Assembly (NCBI RefSeq): GCF_039634785.1
Contig: NZ_JBBIAB010000004.1
Coordinates: forward strand, 124,001-188,000
Direction of reading: 5' to 3'
Length of the DNA stretch: 64,000 nt
Source: Tistrella mobilis
GTDB lineage: Bacteria; Pseudomonadota; Alphaproteobacteria; Tistrellales; Tistrellaceae
This document shows, one piece after another, positions 44,601 to 51,532 of the stretch; the first letter of the stretch is position 1; each line of letters opens with the position of its first letter. The notes below the pieces were generated by a model. The model saw nothing but the letters and a program-made list of their open reading frames with translations. It ran no database searches and was not told where the DNA came from. A program made the translations under genes and the position numbers.

Positions 44601-47443
44601 ACACGCTCTGGTCCGGAGACCCGGACTTCGCCATGGTCGCGGACCTGGCAGCGGGCACGACCGGCGATGGTGACACGCTGATCTCGATCGAAAATCTGAA
44701 TGGCGCCGGCCTGAACGACACACTCCTCGGTGATGGGGGCGTCAATATCCTGACCGGCCAGGGCGGCAACGACATCCTCAACGGCCGCGGCGGCGCTGAT
44801 ACGCTGGATGGTGGCGACGGTATCGACACCGCCAGCTATGCCGAGCACACCCAGGGCGTCACCGTCGATCTGGCCCAGGGAACGGCGTCCGACGGCGATA
44901 CCCTGATCTCGATCGAAAATGTGGTCGGCTCGGCCTTCGATGACACGATTGGCGGCACCGCCGGCAACAACACCCTCGACGGCGGCGACGGCACCGACAC
45001 CGTCAGCTATGCCGCCGCCGCAGCGGCTGTGACCGTGAACCTCGGCGCCGGCACGGCGACCGGTCAGGGTACGGATACGCTGATCTCGATCGAGAACGTC
45101 ACCGGTTCTGCCTTCGACGATGTCCTCACCGGGTCTGATGGCGCAAACGTCATCGATGGTGGCGACGGATTCGATACGCTGTCGCTCCAGAATGCAGCGG
45201 CAGGTATGTTCGTGGACCTCATCGCCGGGCAAGCGGGATACGGCAACAATACCGTCGGCATCAGTCCAGGCGCTACAATCGACACCATCTCCGGCATCGA
45301 GAAGGTCATCGGCAGTGCCTATAACGACGTCGTCCACGGCGCGGGTGGCACTGTTTTCAACGCTGGAGCGGGCAACGATATCTTCTATGCCTCGGCAGGT
45401 GCCGATGTGGTCGATGGCGGTGCCGGTTCCGATACTGTCGTGTTCGGCTCCATGAGTGACACCAGCATTACGGAAGGCGTCGACATCGACTTGTCGACTG
45501 GTATCTATCTCGGCACCCTCGCGGTTGGAGACAGCTATAACTCGGTTGAATACTTCGTCGGCAGCATTGCCGATGACCGGATGATCGGTGGCGATGACGA
45601 CGACTTTTTTATGGATCATTTTCTCTACCAGTCCATGAATACCGGCAATGATCATCTGGAAGGCCGCGGCGGCGACGACACCCTCGCCGGCCTCAGCGGT
45701 GACGACATCATGCTCGGTGGCGACGGCGACGATCTGCTGGGCGATGCAGGTGGCACCGACCTGATCGACGGCGGCGACGGCAACGACACGCTGCGTTATG
45801 TCGAGATGGACGTGACCGTCGACCTCGCCACCGGCGAAAACGACCGCAACGACACGCTGATCTCGATCGAGAACCTGGAAGGATATGACGGCGCCGACGT
45901 CCTGTCGGGCGATGCCGGCGTCAACATCCTCCGCGGCAATGCCGGCAACGACATCCTCAACGGCCGCGGCGGCGCCGATACGCTGGATGGCGGGGCCGGC
46001 AGTGATACCGCCAGCTATGCCGACAGCGCGATCGGCGTCACCATCGATATCGGCGGGGAGAATTCCGAGGGCGACACGCTGATCTCGATCGAGAACCTCA
46101 CCGGCTCCGCCTTCGACGACACCCTGAGCGGCGACCAGTTCACCAACACCCTCACCGGCGGCGCCGGGGATGACGTGCTGGCCGGCGGCGACGGCAACGA
46201 CACGCTGATCGGCGGTGACGGCGACGATCTGCTCCGCGGCGGCAACGGCGCCGACATCCTGACCGGCGGCGCCGGGATCGATACCGCCAGCTATGCCGGC
46301 ACCTGGGGCAGCGACATCACCGCCAATCTCGCCACCGGCGAGAACAGTCAGAACGACGTGTTGAGCGGCATCGAAAATCTCATCGGCGGCCAGGGCAACG
46401 ACACCCTCACCGGCGACGACCAGAACAACCGCCTGGAAGGCGGCGACGGCGCCGACACGCTCAGCGGCGGCGCGGGCGACGACGTTCTGGCCGGCGGGGC
46501 CGGCGCCGACCACATGGATGGCGGCGACGGCTTCGACATCGGCGACTGGAGCATCACCACCACCAACGCCACCTTCGATCTGGCCCAGGGCACCAGCAGC
46601 GGCAATGACGTGCTGATCTCAATCGAAGGCGTCATCGGCGGCAGCGGCAACGACACGATCATCGGCGATGCCGGAAACAACCTGCTGATCGGCGGCGCCG
46701 GCGGCGACGACATCACCGGCGGCGCCGGGGATGACGAGTTGCAGGGCGGGCTGGGCGACGACGTGCTCAGCGGTGGCGGCGGCGCCGACATCCTCGATGG
46801 CGGCGACGGCATCGACACCGTCAGCTATGCCGACCATACGGCCGGCGTCATCGTCAGCCTCGGGCCGGTGCCCTTTTCGCCTGACGTTGTTGTTGTCCTA
46901 TCCGCTGATGGCGACCAGCTGAAGTCCATCGAGAACCTGATTGGCTCTGCATTCAGCGACGAACTCTTTGGCGATGGCACCTCCAATCAGATCGAAGGGC
47001 GGGACGGCAATGACGTGATCGACGGTGGCAGCGGCAACGATACCCTGCTGGGCGGGGCCGGTGACGACGTGCTGATCGGCAATGCCGGGATCGATGTCAT
47101 GACCGGCGGCGATGGTGCCGACCGTTTCGTGTTCCAGGCACTGTCGGACAGCAGCATCGGCACCACCACTCGTGACCGGATCATGGATCTCGATATCGCG
47201 GCCGGCGACCGGATCGATCTCTCCACCCTCGACATCGATCCGTCGACCACGGTGCGCGAAGGGCTGACCTATATCGGCACCGGCGCCTATAGCGGGACGG
47301 CCGGCGAGGTGCGCATCGCGGCCTCGGCCAATGCCGGTTACACCGCGGTCGCCATCGACAGCGACGGTGACGGTGTCAGCAACTTCATCATCGAAGTCGC
47401 CCTGCCCGTGGCCGATTTCACCGCAGACGCCTTCCTGCTCTGA
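35690..47443 (+). CDS. Giant RTX-type repeat protein 2 (about 3,917 residues)
   Basis: One uninterrupted frame of 11.75 kb. The ATG at 35690 (MATYTGTDANNIIN) has GAGGG upstream; the frame also opens at 35663. The first ~180 residues are dense GDDxIxGGxGxD calcium-binding nonapeptides. About forty copies of a 65-75 residue module follow: DTVSYAxAAAAVTVDLAAG, then TDTLIxIENVxGS and FDDxLxGxxGxNxLxGG. The C-terminal domain (MDLDIAAGDRIDLSTLDID ... ADFTADAFLL) is almost the same as in RTX protein 1 and probably carries the type I secretion signal. No Sec signal, protease or enzymatic domain is seen. Such giants usually act as cell-surface or biofilm adhesins. It is very Ala/Gly/Asp-rich and Cys-free as far as I can see. 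Internal duplications are listed separately. Confidence 0.92.
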   Translation: MATYTGTDANNIINGTSGDDTLLGLGGDDTLRGRAGNDIIDGGTGDDRLLGEAGDDTIYGGDGADDIDGEAGDDTIYGGEGADAISAGDGNDTVYGDGGDDEIEGGAGQDMIHGGDGADMIEAGDGNDTVYGDQGDDSILGGEGDDIIDAGAGADFLEGGLGNDTLTGGAGADLIVGGELALPADTTDLYDPAEDADTASYAGSAAGVTVDLANRQAIEGSWAGFAGGATVIVADAVIGAGGDAEGDVLVGIENLEGSAHDDVLGGDDGVNTLSGGAGDDLLRGGLGADTLDGGDGLDTASYAGRTTSVTADLATGLNTDDDVFIGIENLTGGGGNDVLTGDDGVNTLSGGDGDDVLRGGLGADTLAGGDGTDTADYGERTTTVVANLATGTAPDGDSFSSIENLTGGSGDDSLTGDDGANTLSGGDGDDLLRGGLGADMLAGGDGTDTADYAERTTTVIADLATGTASDGDSFSSIENLTGGSGDDQLGGDDGDNVLTGGAGDDLLRGGLGADTLIGGDGTDTASYADSTTDITADLTQGTATGGDSLTGIENLTGGSGNDTLIGDDGVNTLAGGDGNDVLRGGLGADTLDGGAGLDIASYADRTGGIEATLGGTVPDGDTLISIEGLEGSAGNDRLTGSDTDDILIGGAGDDILDGGFGADELAGGDGFDMVSYADRSDDLTVELDGENPDGDLLTGIEGVIGGSGADTLIGDAGDNRLEGRDGDDTLDGGDGDDELAGGDGDDLLAGGAGADSLEGGGGFDTADYGGATSGVHVDLISGGSGGDAAGDQYSGIEAIIGSYHADIIAGSNQSDTIDGGSGNDTVEGRDGDDVLRGGAGSDTLMGGRGADRLEGGSGSDTASYADAAAGVSVSLVSGGIGTAADDEAVGDVLVGIENLTGSAHDDLLIGNTGNNRLTGGAGDDLLQGGLGRDTLDGGDGIDLADYADRTGPVVVNLATGANPDSDTFISIEGVRGGGGNDTLTGDAGDNRLEGGDGDDILAGGAGADTLDGGAGIDTVDYSGETGDLTIDLADGTGPDGDTLIDIEAVIAGSGNDSLTGDDRDNSLAGGAGDDTLNGGAGADTLDGGDGLDTVSYDGRDSGVEVDLTTGANSDGDTLISIENLTGTAYDDILTGSAGANVIRGLGGNDLLAGGAGDDTLDGGDGIDTASYAAAAAAVTANLSTGTATSGTDQDTLIAIENLVGSDFDDSLTGDAGDNAFTGGLGDDSIDGGDGTDTVSYATAAAGVTVNLGAGTATGEGADTLISIENVTGSAFDDILTGSDGANVIDGGDGIDTVSYDGRDSGVEVDLTTGANSDGDTLISIENLTGTAYDDILTGSAGANVIRGLGGNDLLAGGAGDDTLDGGDGIDTASYAAAAAAVTANLSTGTATIGTDQDTLIAIENLVGSDFDDSLTGDADDNAFTGGLGDDSIDGGDGIDTVSYATAAAAVSVDLAAGSADDGSGGTDSLTAIENVIGSDFDDLLAGDGGANRLEGGDGTDTVSYAAAATAVTVDLAAGIATGDGADMLTSIENVTGSAFDDTLGGTAGNNILNGGQGLDTVSYATAATAVTVDLAAGAATGDGTDTLIAIENVIGSAFDDMLSGDAGNNVLDGGDGIDTVSYAGATGAVTADLGTGTVTGADGTDSLTGIENLIGSAFDDTLAGDAGANTLDGGDGIDTVSYAAAAAAVSVSLAAGTATGDGTDTLIAIENVTGSAFDDTLGGNAGDNILDGGAGTDTVSYADATGAVTVDLEAGEASGDGADTLISIENVTGSAFDDTLSGTAGVNVIDGGAGFDTVSYAAASADMRIDLTTGQAGAGNFAGFTAGAPIDQLSNVEAVIGSAQNDVILAIDGARLDGGDGNDLLIDAAGSETFIGGAGIDGVSYRAATTGIAVELATGSGTAGTATGDSYSSIENVYGSGFDDVITGDEAANVLAGYDGDDDLRGGLGDDVLYGGAGADRIDGGDGIDTFVATDAQGFMTIDLAGGTTSDQDQLISIENATGTAFDDVIIGTDGENRLSGSTGDDRLIGGLGQDALIGGDGFDTASYEDRTTGVTVNLGETQGNEDLFSSIEGLIGGSGDDVLNGTSIANIFEGGDGDDRLAGADGDDILRGGAGDDLLRGGNGADRLEGGAGSDTASYIEQTTGLTIDLAAGSSSEGDQLIDIENAIGGQGDDLIVSGAGASLIDGHTGTDTVSYQAFTADLTVTLGGTNSVGDTLTSIENLIGGSGNDILTGDAGDNGLAGGLGDDSLAGGAGNDLLDGGDGIDTASYAGAAAAVVADLTTGTATIGTEQDTLTSIENLIGTDFDDTLAGDAGDNTLDGSDGTDTVSYATAAAAVTVNLGAGTATGQGTDTLISIENVAGSAFDDVLTGSDGANAIDGGDGFDTLSLQNAAAGVLVDLVAGQAGYGDYRGFTTGATIDTISGIEKVVGSTNWDTVVASGDTTFEGGDGYDLYFASTGIDTVDGGADGDTVVFGSMTDLSITEGVDIDLSTGTFLGALAAGDSYTSIERFAGTIADDRMIGGDGNDILQDHFLSGVMNTGNDHLEGRGGDDDLRGLSGDDVMLGGDGDDLLWDTTGADLLDGGDGNDTAYYNTMNAVVDLATGDNNQNDTLISIENLRGYSGADIFSGDAGVNILRGEGGNDILNGRGGADTLDGGDGIDTASYADHTQGVTVDLAQGTASDGDTLISIENVVGSAFDDTLGGTAGDNTLNGGDGTDTVSYAAAAAAVTVDLGAGTATGQGTDTLISIENVTGSAFDDTLTGGDGVNVIEGGAGDDTIFRSDGADVIDGGDGLDTLNYADATSGVIFDMVNGLAGYRVGYTNDYATTDIDQVEGIERVIGGQFNDTMMSSSDGAVFIGGGGDDGLVAGAGIDIFDGGDGRDAVLFRDSTEAVKVDLAAGTGLGGLAEGDQYVSVEIAFGSLADDELAGTSGDDMLVGWDGDDVIYGRDGDDILSGYRGVDIVDGGDGNDTLWSGDPDFAMVADLAAGTTGDGDTLISIENLNGAGLNDTLLGDGGVNILTGQGGNDILNGRGGADTLDGGDGIDTASYAEHTQGVTVDLAQGTASDGDTLISIENVVGSAFDDTIGGTAGNNTLDGGDGTDTVSYAAAAAAVTVNLGAGTATGQGTDTLISIENVTGSAFDDVLTGSDGANVIDGGDGFDTLSLQNAAAGMFVDLIAGQAGYGNNTVGISPGATIDTISGIEKVIGSAYNDVVHGAGGTVFNAGAGNDIFYASAGADVVDGGAGSDTVVFGSMSDTSITEGVDIDLSTGIYLGTLAVGDSYNSVEYFVGSIADDRMIGGDDDDFFMDHFLYQSMNTGNDHLEGRGGDDTLAGLSGDDIMLGGDGDDLLGDAGGTDLIDGGDGNDTLRYVEMDVTVDLATGENDRNDTLISIENLEGYDGADVLSGDAGVNILRGNAGNDILNGRGGADTLDGGAGSDTASYADSAIGVTIDIGGENSEGDTLISIENLTGSAFDDTLSGDQFTNTLTGGAGDDVLAGGDGNDTLIGGDGDDLLRGGNGADILTGGAGIDTASYAGTWGSDITANLATGENSQNDVLSGIENLIGGQGNDTLTGDDQNNRLEGGDGADTLSGGAGDDVLAGGAGADHMDGGDGFDIGDWSITTTNATFDLAQGTSSGNDVLISIEGVIGGSGNDTIIGDAGNNLLIGGAGGDDITGGAGDDELQGGLGDDVLSGGGGADILDGGDGIDTVSYADHTAGVIVSLGPVPFSPDVVVVLSADGDQLKSIENLIGSAFSDELFGDGTSNQIEGRDGNDVIDGGSGNDTLLGGAGDDVLIGNAGIDVMTGGDGADRFVFQALSDSSIGTTTRDRIMDLDIAAGDRIDLSTLDIDPSTTVREGLTYIGTGAYSGTAGEVRIAASANAGYTAVAIDSDGDGVSNFIIEVALPVADFTADAFLL
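38963..40020 (+). repeat. Internal 609-bp-offset duplication in the giant RTX gene
   Basis: The segment beginning GACACGGTCAGCTATGACGG at 38963 recurs almost unchanged at 39572, an offset of 609 bases or 203 codons. The two copies stay nearly identical for about 450 bases, including silent positions, so the duplication is recent or is being homogenised. Confidence 0.75.
42811..45990 (+). repeat. Two copies of a large module (2,331-bp period) in the giant RTX gene
   Basis: A non-canonical block (FDTLSLQNAAAG..., SITEGVDIDLSTG, DDRMIGGD, MNTGNDHLEGRGGDD, ILRGxxGNDILNGRGGADTLDGG) starts near 42811 and again near 45139. AGCATTACGGAAGGCGTCGA is at 43133 and 45464, giving a period of 2,331 bases (777 codons). 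The copies differ in many codons, so this duplication is older than the 609-base one. Confidence 0.7.
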
Positions 47444-47460
47444 CCACCAGACAGCCTCAC

Positions 47461-47504
47461 AAGACAACGGCGGCGGAGGTTGCCCTCCGCCGCCGTTGTC
47501 TTTT
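47461..47504. terminator. Strong bidirectional terminator between giant RTX gene and zinc receptor
   Basis: A 19-bp near-perfect stem (47461-47479 with 47484-47502, TTGC loop) of GACAACGGCGGCGGAGG type is followed by TTTT on the plus strand. It separates convergent genes. Confidence 0.85.
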
Positions 47505-47525
47505 CGCCTCGATGTCGAACCGGGT

Positions 47526-49745
47526 TCAGAAGCGCAGCACCGCAAAGGCCCGCACGGCGCGGCCCGGGGCCAGGACCTCGTCCTTCTTGAACGACACCGC
47601 GTTGCGGATGTCCTCGTCCAGCAGGTTGGTGCCCTTCACCCCGAAGGTAACGAAGGTCGGCACGCCGCCGCTGGTGAAGGCGGTGGTCCAGGTGATCTCG
47701 GCATCGACCAGATCATAGCCGTCGGTTTCGGTCTCGTTGAGCCCGGTGCGGGTCTGATCGAAGGCGTGCAGCACGCCCACCCGCGCCCACCAGGCATCAT
47801 CGGCCCACCAGATACCGGCGCCCAGGCGCTCGGGCGGCAGGCGCGGCACGTTGTCGCCGCCGCTGAATTCGGCGCGCACACTGTCGAAACGCCCATCCAG
47901 GCCCAGCATGCCGCCGGCCAGCGGCGCCACATCCAGCTGCCCCTTCAGCTCGGCGCCATAGAACACGGCGTCGCGCTGGTCATAGGCCACCTGGTCGAAC
48001 TCGCCGTCACTGCCCCCGCAGGAGGCGAAATCCTCGTCGCAGGTCACCCCCGTCAACCGCTTGTAGATGAAGCCGTCGAAGCGGGTATAGAAGGCCGAGG
48101 CATCGAAGCGGACCCCGCCGGTCGCCCGGCCGATGCCGATCTCGAAGGTGGTTGCCCGTTCCTTGTCGAGATCAGGATCGCCGATCTCGAAAGTGCCCGA
48201 GGCATGATGCGAGCCCTTGGAGAACAGCTCGGTCGCGGTGGGCGCCCGCTCGACATATTGCGCCGTCGCCCGCGCGACGATGCCGCCGCCCAGCTCCTGC
48301 AGCGCGCCCAGGCTGGCACTGCCGGCCAGGAAGTCGAGGTCATGGTCGCGCAGGGCCGGCTCGTCGGCGCCGGGCAGCAGATCGGCCGGGAAATCGGCGC
48401 CGGTGCCCTTGACCCGCACCTGTTCCAGGCGGCCGGCGGCCTGAAGCCTCAGCCCGCCGTCCAGCTGCAGTTCTTCGAACACGAAGCCCGCCACCGCCGT
48501 GGTCTCGGCCGGCAGCAGCAGCTCCCCCGCCTCGCCGGTGGCGGACAGTTTCTGATGGTTGAGCTGCAGGCCGAAGGCACCGTTCAAGGCGCCGAGGCCG
48601 GTATCGATCTGCACATGCTCGGCCTCGATCCGGGCCTCGTGGTCGCGGCTGGCATAGCTGCCATGGACGCCCAGCCCTTCGGCCTCGTCGTGATCGTGAT
48701 CGTGGTCATGGTCGTGATCGTGATCATCATCGTGGTCGTGATCATGGTCATGATCGTGGTCGTCGCCATGCTCGTGCTCATGCGGCAGGGCGATCTCGTC
48801 ATGGTCATAGCGCGACAGGCCGACCTGGCCACGCACGGCTTTCAGGAAGCCGCTGTCCGGCCGGTATTCGCCGAGCGCCCGCCACTTGATCTGCTCCATG
48901 TCGATCCGGGTCTGAAGCTCGGCCTCCTCGCCGCCCGGGATCTCGTAGACGCTGCCATAGCGGGTCAGCGAGGTGCCGATATGGCCCTGCTCGAAAAACA
49001 CCGTGGCCCCGATCGACTGGCCGTCGGCTTCCACCCCGCTATTGGGCTGGGCGCCGTCGGGGGTGTCGTAATCGTTGGATTTGCGCGCGAAGGCATCGGC
49101 ATGCAGCGCCACCGATCCGCTGCGGGTCGTCACCGATGCCCCGCCATCGACCCTGCCGCCGATCGATCCGGCGCCGGCCTGAATGCGGCCGCGGGTGATG
49201 CCGGGGGCGATGTCGACCGGGATGCGGTCGTTCGACACATCGACCACGCCGCCGATGGCCGTCGATCCCCAGCGCAGCGTGCCGGGCCCGCGGATCACCT
49301 CCACCCGCTCGGCCGACATCGGGTCGATCGGCACGCCGTGGTCTTCACCCAGCGCCGAGACGTCATGGGCGCCGATGCCGTTCTCCTGGATCCGCACCCG
49401 CTCGTTGTCCAGGCCGCGGATCACCGGCCGGCTGGCACCAGGGGCAAAGCCGCTGGAGGTGAGGCCCGGCTCGCCGTCCAGCACATCGCCCAGCGTCTGG
49501 CCGCGGGACAGGTCCAGCTGGTCGCGATCGACGATGGTGGTGGCGATGAAGCCGCCGGTGGTCACCGGCGACAGCCCCGGCAGGCCGTCATCGGGCGTGC
49601 CTTCGCGTGCGATGGGGCTGGCCGCCCCCACCACCAGGTTCGGCAGCACCGTGGCCTCTTCGGCCCCGGCTGCGGTGACCGCACCGAAGAGCGACCCCAG
49701 GGCGGTGGTGCAAAGCAGCACCGTCCGGCGCGCGGTTTCGATCAT
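47526..49745 (-). CDS. znuD: TonB-dependent receptor with His-rich loop, ZnuD-like (zinc)
   Basis: A 739-residue outer-membrane receptor. The first ~30 residues form a signal peptide. The plug domain contains RGQTLGDVLDGEPGLTSSGF and PVIRGLDNERVRIQENG. The barrel ends in GRAVRAFAVLRF. About residues 319-352 form a His/Asp-rich extracellular loop with more than a dozen His, and a Cys pair (TCDEDFASC) sits in another loop. Both features are characteristic of ZnuD-type zinc receptors. An ATGTTATAACAT palindrome upstream supports Zur control. Energised by TonB/ExbBD. Uptake of another metal cannot be excluded. Confidence 0.88.
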   Translation of the reverse strand: MIETARRTVLLCTTALGSLFGAVTAAGAEEATVLPNLVVGAASPIAREGTPDDGLPGLSPVTTGGFIATTIVDRDQLDLSRGQTLGDVLDGEPGLTSSGFAPGASRPVIRGLDNERVRIQENGIGAHDVSALGEDHGVPIDPMSAERVEVIRGPGTLRWGSTAIGGVVDVSNDRIPVDIAPGITRGRIQAGAGSIGGRVDGGASVTTRSGSVALHADAFARKSNDYDTPDGAQPNSGVEADGQSIGATVFFEQGHIGTSLTRYGSVYEIPGGEEAELQTRIDMEQIKWRALGEYRPDSGFLKAVRGQVGLSRYDHDEIALPHEHEHGDDHDHDHDHDHDDDHDHDHDHDHDHDEAEGLGVHGSYASRDHEARIEAEHVQIDTGLGALNGAFGLQLNHQKLSATGEAGELLLPAETTAVAGFVFEELQLDGGLRLQAAGRLEQVRVKGTGADFPADLLPGADEPALRDHDLDFLAGSASLGALQELGGGIVARATAQYVERAPTATELFSKGSHHASGTFEIGDPDLDKERATTFEIGIGRATGGVRFDASAFYTRFDGFIYKRLTGVTCDEDFASCGGSDGEFDQVAYDQRDAVFYGAELKGQLDVAPLAGGMLGLDGRFDSVRAEFSGGDNVPRLPPERLGAGIWWADDAWWARVGVLHAFDQTRTGLNETETDGYDLVDAEITWTTAFTSGGVPTFVTFGVKGTNLLDEDIRNAVSFKKDEVLAPGRAVRAFAVLRF

Positions 49746-49771
49746 GACAACCCCGTTTGACGTTTCTCAGA

Positions 49772-49783
49772 ATGTTATAACAT
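49772..49783 (-). promoter_or_regulatory. Zur-like operator upstream of the zinc receptor
   Basis: A perfect 12-base palindrome, ATGTTATAACAT, lies about 26 bases upstream of the receptor ATG. It agrees with the alphaproteobacterial Zur consensus (GTAATGTTATAACATTAC type). Zinc-dependent repression is expected. Confidence 0.75.
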
Positions 49784-49830
49784 ATCTCTCCTAGAGGGGC
49801 CGGGACCGGATTGCAAGCAGGATCTGCGGC

Positions 49831-49877
49831 AAAAACCCACCCCCCGGGAGGTCCGCGCCGGACCTCCCGGGGGGTGG
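49831..49877 (-). terminator. Terminator of the TRAP/AtuA operon
   Basis: A perfect 19-bp stem (49837-49855 with 49859-49877, CGC loop), read on the minus strand, is followed by GTTTTT. It lies just after the last gene of the operon. Confidence 0.85.
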
Positions 49878-49889
49878 TTGGCCGGGGTG

Positions 49890-50198
49890 TCAGTGGTCGG
49901 CGATCTCCAGCCCCAGCAGCACCGGGCCCAGGCATTTGCCATGGGCATCGAGGGCGAGCGACCGGGTAACCCCGCCGGCCAGGGCGCCGGCCAGCACGAA
50001 ATTCAGAGCCTGAAGCTGGGGCAGTTCATAGCGCCGCACCTCGCCCGTCACCATCGGCCCGAACCAGGCGGCGACGCGCTCGGCCGTCACCTCCCGCCGG
50101 ATCAGCGGCCAGTCCTCGGGCCGGAAGGCGATGACCGAGATGTTGGACACATCGCCCTTGTCGCCCGTGCGGGCATGCGCGATCTCGTGCAGCTTCAT
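49890..50198 (-). CDS. AtuA-associated small ferredoxin-like-fold protein
   Basis: A 102-residue protein (MKLHEIAHARTGDKGDVSNIS ... RRYELPQLQALNFVLAGALAGG) that resembles the C-terminal domain found fused to, or encoded next to, AtuA-type proteins. It overlaps the upstream gene by 4 bases (ATGA), so the two are probably made together and form a complex. The two-gene split corresponds to one longer protein in some bacteria. The biochemical role is unknown. Confidence 0.7.
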   Translation of the reverse strand: MKLHEIAHARTGDKGDVSNISVIAFRPEDWPLIRREVTAERVAAWFGPMVTGEVRRYELPQLQALNFVLAGALAGGVTRSLALDAHGKCLGPVLLGLEIADH

Positions 50199-51532
50199 GC
50201 GTCCTCCACCATGTCCACCCGGGTGGCGACCTGATCGGCCGGGATCAGGGTCGATGCCATGGCGATCACCTGGCGCAGCTGCCGGGCCACCCCGCCGCCG
50301 CCCGCCGGGCCGCAGAGATAGAGGCTTTCCACCTCCTCCCCCACCCGCCGGGCATCTTCGGCGCTGGTGCAGCGCGCCGCGAACCGCATCCGCACCTCGC
50401 ACGGCTCCGGCACATCCGGCAGGGTCACGCCGGGCGCAATAGCATCCAGGCCGATCAGCTCCCCCCGCGTTTCCAGCACCCGGGGCCCCGCCTCGGCAAG
50501 GCGCTGCCGCACCAGATCGATCGCCAGCCGGCCACGGGCGACGCAGCCGGGGCCGGCATAGGAAATCTGGCCCTCGCCGATCCAGCCGTCGCGATAGCCG
50601 ACCGAGACCTTCAGGCTGCCGGTGGCCGGACGCCCCTGCCCGCCCCGGACCTCCACCCGGTCGGGCCCGGTCTCGTTCAGGGTGACGCCCGAGAAATCCG
50701 CCACCACATCGGGCTGCAGATAGCAGGCCGGATCATGGATTTCGTAGAGTAGCTGCTCGATGCAGGACGCGCGCGAGACCCGGCCGCCGCTGCCGGCCAC
50801 TTTGGTGATCACGGCATCGCCGTTCTCCGTCACCTCGGCCAGCGGAAAGCCGATCCGGGCCAGATCGGGCACGTCCTTGCGCCCGGGATCGGCGAAATAG
50901 CCGCCGGTGATCTGGGCCGAGCATTCCAGCAGATGGCCGACCAGCGTGCCGCGGCCAAGCCGGTCCCAGTCGTCCATCGCCCAGCCGAAGGCATGGACCA
51001 GCGGCCCCAGGAACAGGGCCGGGTCCGACGCCCGGCCGCAGATCACGATATCGGCGCCCCGGTCCAGTGCCTCGGCGATCGGCGCCGCGCCGATATAGGC
51101 ATTGGCCGAGACCAGATCGCCCCCCAGCGCCGCCGCGGGGGCGCCGGTCTCGTCGAGCCGCAGCGGCCCGATCCGGTCCAGCACGTCATCCCCGGTGATG
51201 GCCGCGACCCTCAGCCGGTCAAGCCCCATCTGCCCCGCCAGCCGCCGGACCAGCCGCGCCGCCGCAAGCGGATTGGCGGCCCCCATATTGGTGACGATCT
51301 TCGTGCCCCTGGCAGCCGCAATCGGCAGCACCGCCTGCATGCGTCGCGCCAGCATCGGGTCGAAGCCGGCTTCGGGATCGGCAAGCCGCGCCTCCTGGGC
51401 AAGCGCAATGGTCCGCTCCGCCAGGCATTCGAAGACCAGATAGTCGAGATCGCCCTTGGCCGCCAGCTCCACGGCCGGTTCGATCCGGTCGCCGGCGAAC
51501 CCCGCGCCGGTGCCGATGCGCAAGGATTTCAT
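50195..51532 (-). CDS. AtuA-type protein (acyclic terpene utilisation family, DUF1446)
   Basis: 445 residues from the ATG at 51532. N-terminal MKSLRIGTGAGFAGDRIEPAVELA and later LDYLVFECLAERTIALAQ, GTKIVTNMGAANP and DIVICGRASDPALFLGPLVHAFGW are typical of the AtuA/DUF1446 family. AtuA is needed for citronellol/geraniol breakdown in Pseudomonas, but many homologues lie beside transporters and their reaction is not known. It overlaps the TRAP permease gene by 4 bases, suggesting it acts on the imported compound. Confidence 0.8.
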   Translation of the reverse strand: MKSLRIGTGAGFAGDRIEPAVELAAKGDLDYLVFECLAERTIALAQEARLADPEAGFDPMLARRMQAVLPIAAARGTKIVTNMGAANPLAAARLVRRLAGQMGLDRLRVAAITGDDVLDRIGPLRLDETGAPAAALGGDLVSANAYIGAAPIAEALDRGADIVICGRASDPALFLGPLVHAFGWAMDDWDRLGRGTLVGHLLECSAQITGGYFADPGRKDVPDLARIGFPLAEVTENGDAVITKVAGSGGRVSRASCIEQLLYEIHDPACYLQPDVVADFSGVTLNETGPDRVEVRGGQGRPATGSLKVSVGYRDGWIGEGQISYAGPGCVARGRLAIDLVRQRLAEAGPRVLETRGELIGLDAIAPGVTLPDVPEPCEVRMRFAARCTSAEDARRVGEEVESLYLCGPAGGGGVARQLRQVIAMASTLIPADQVATRVDMVEDA

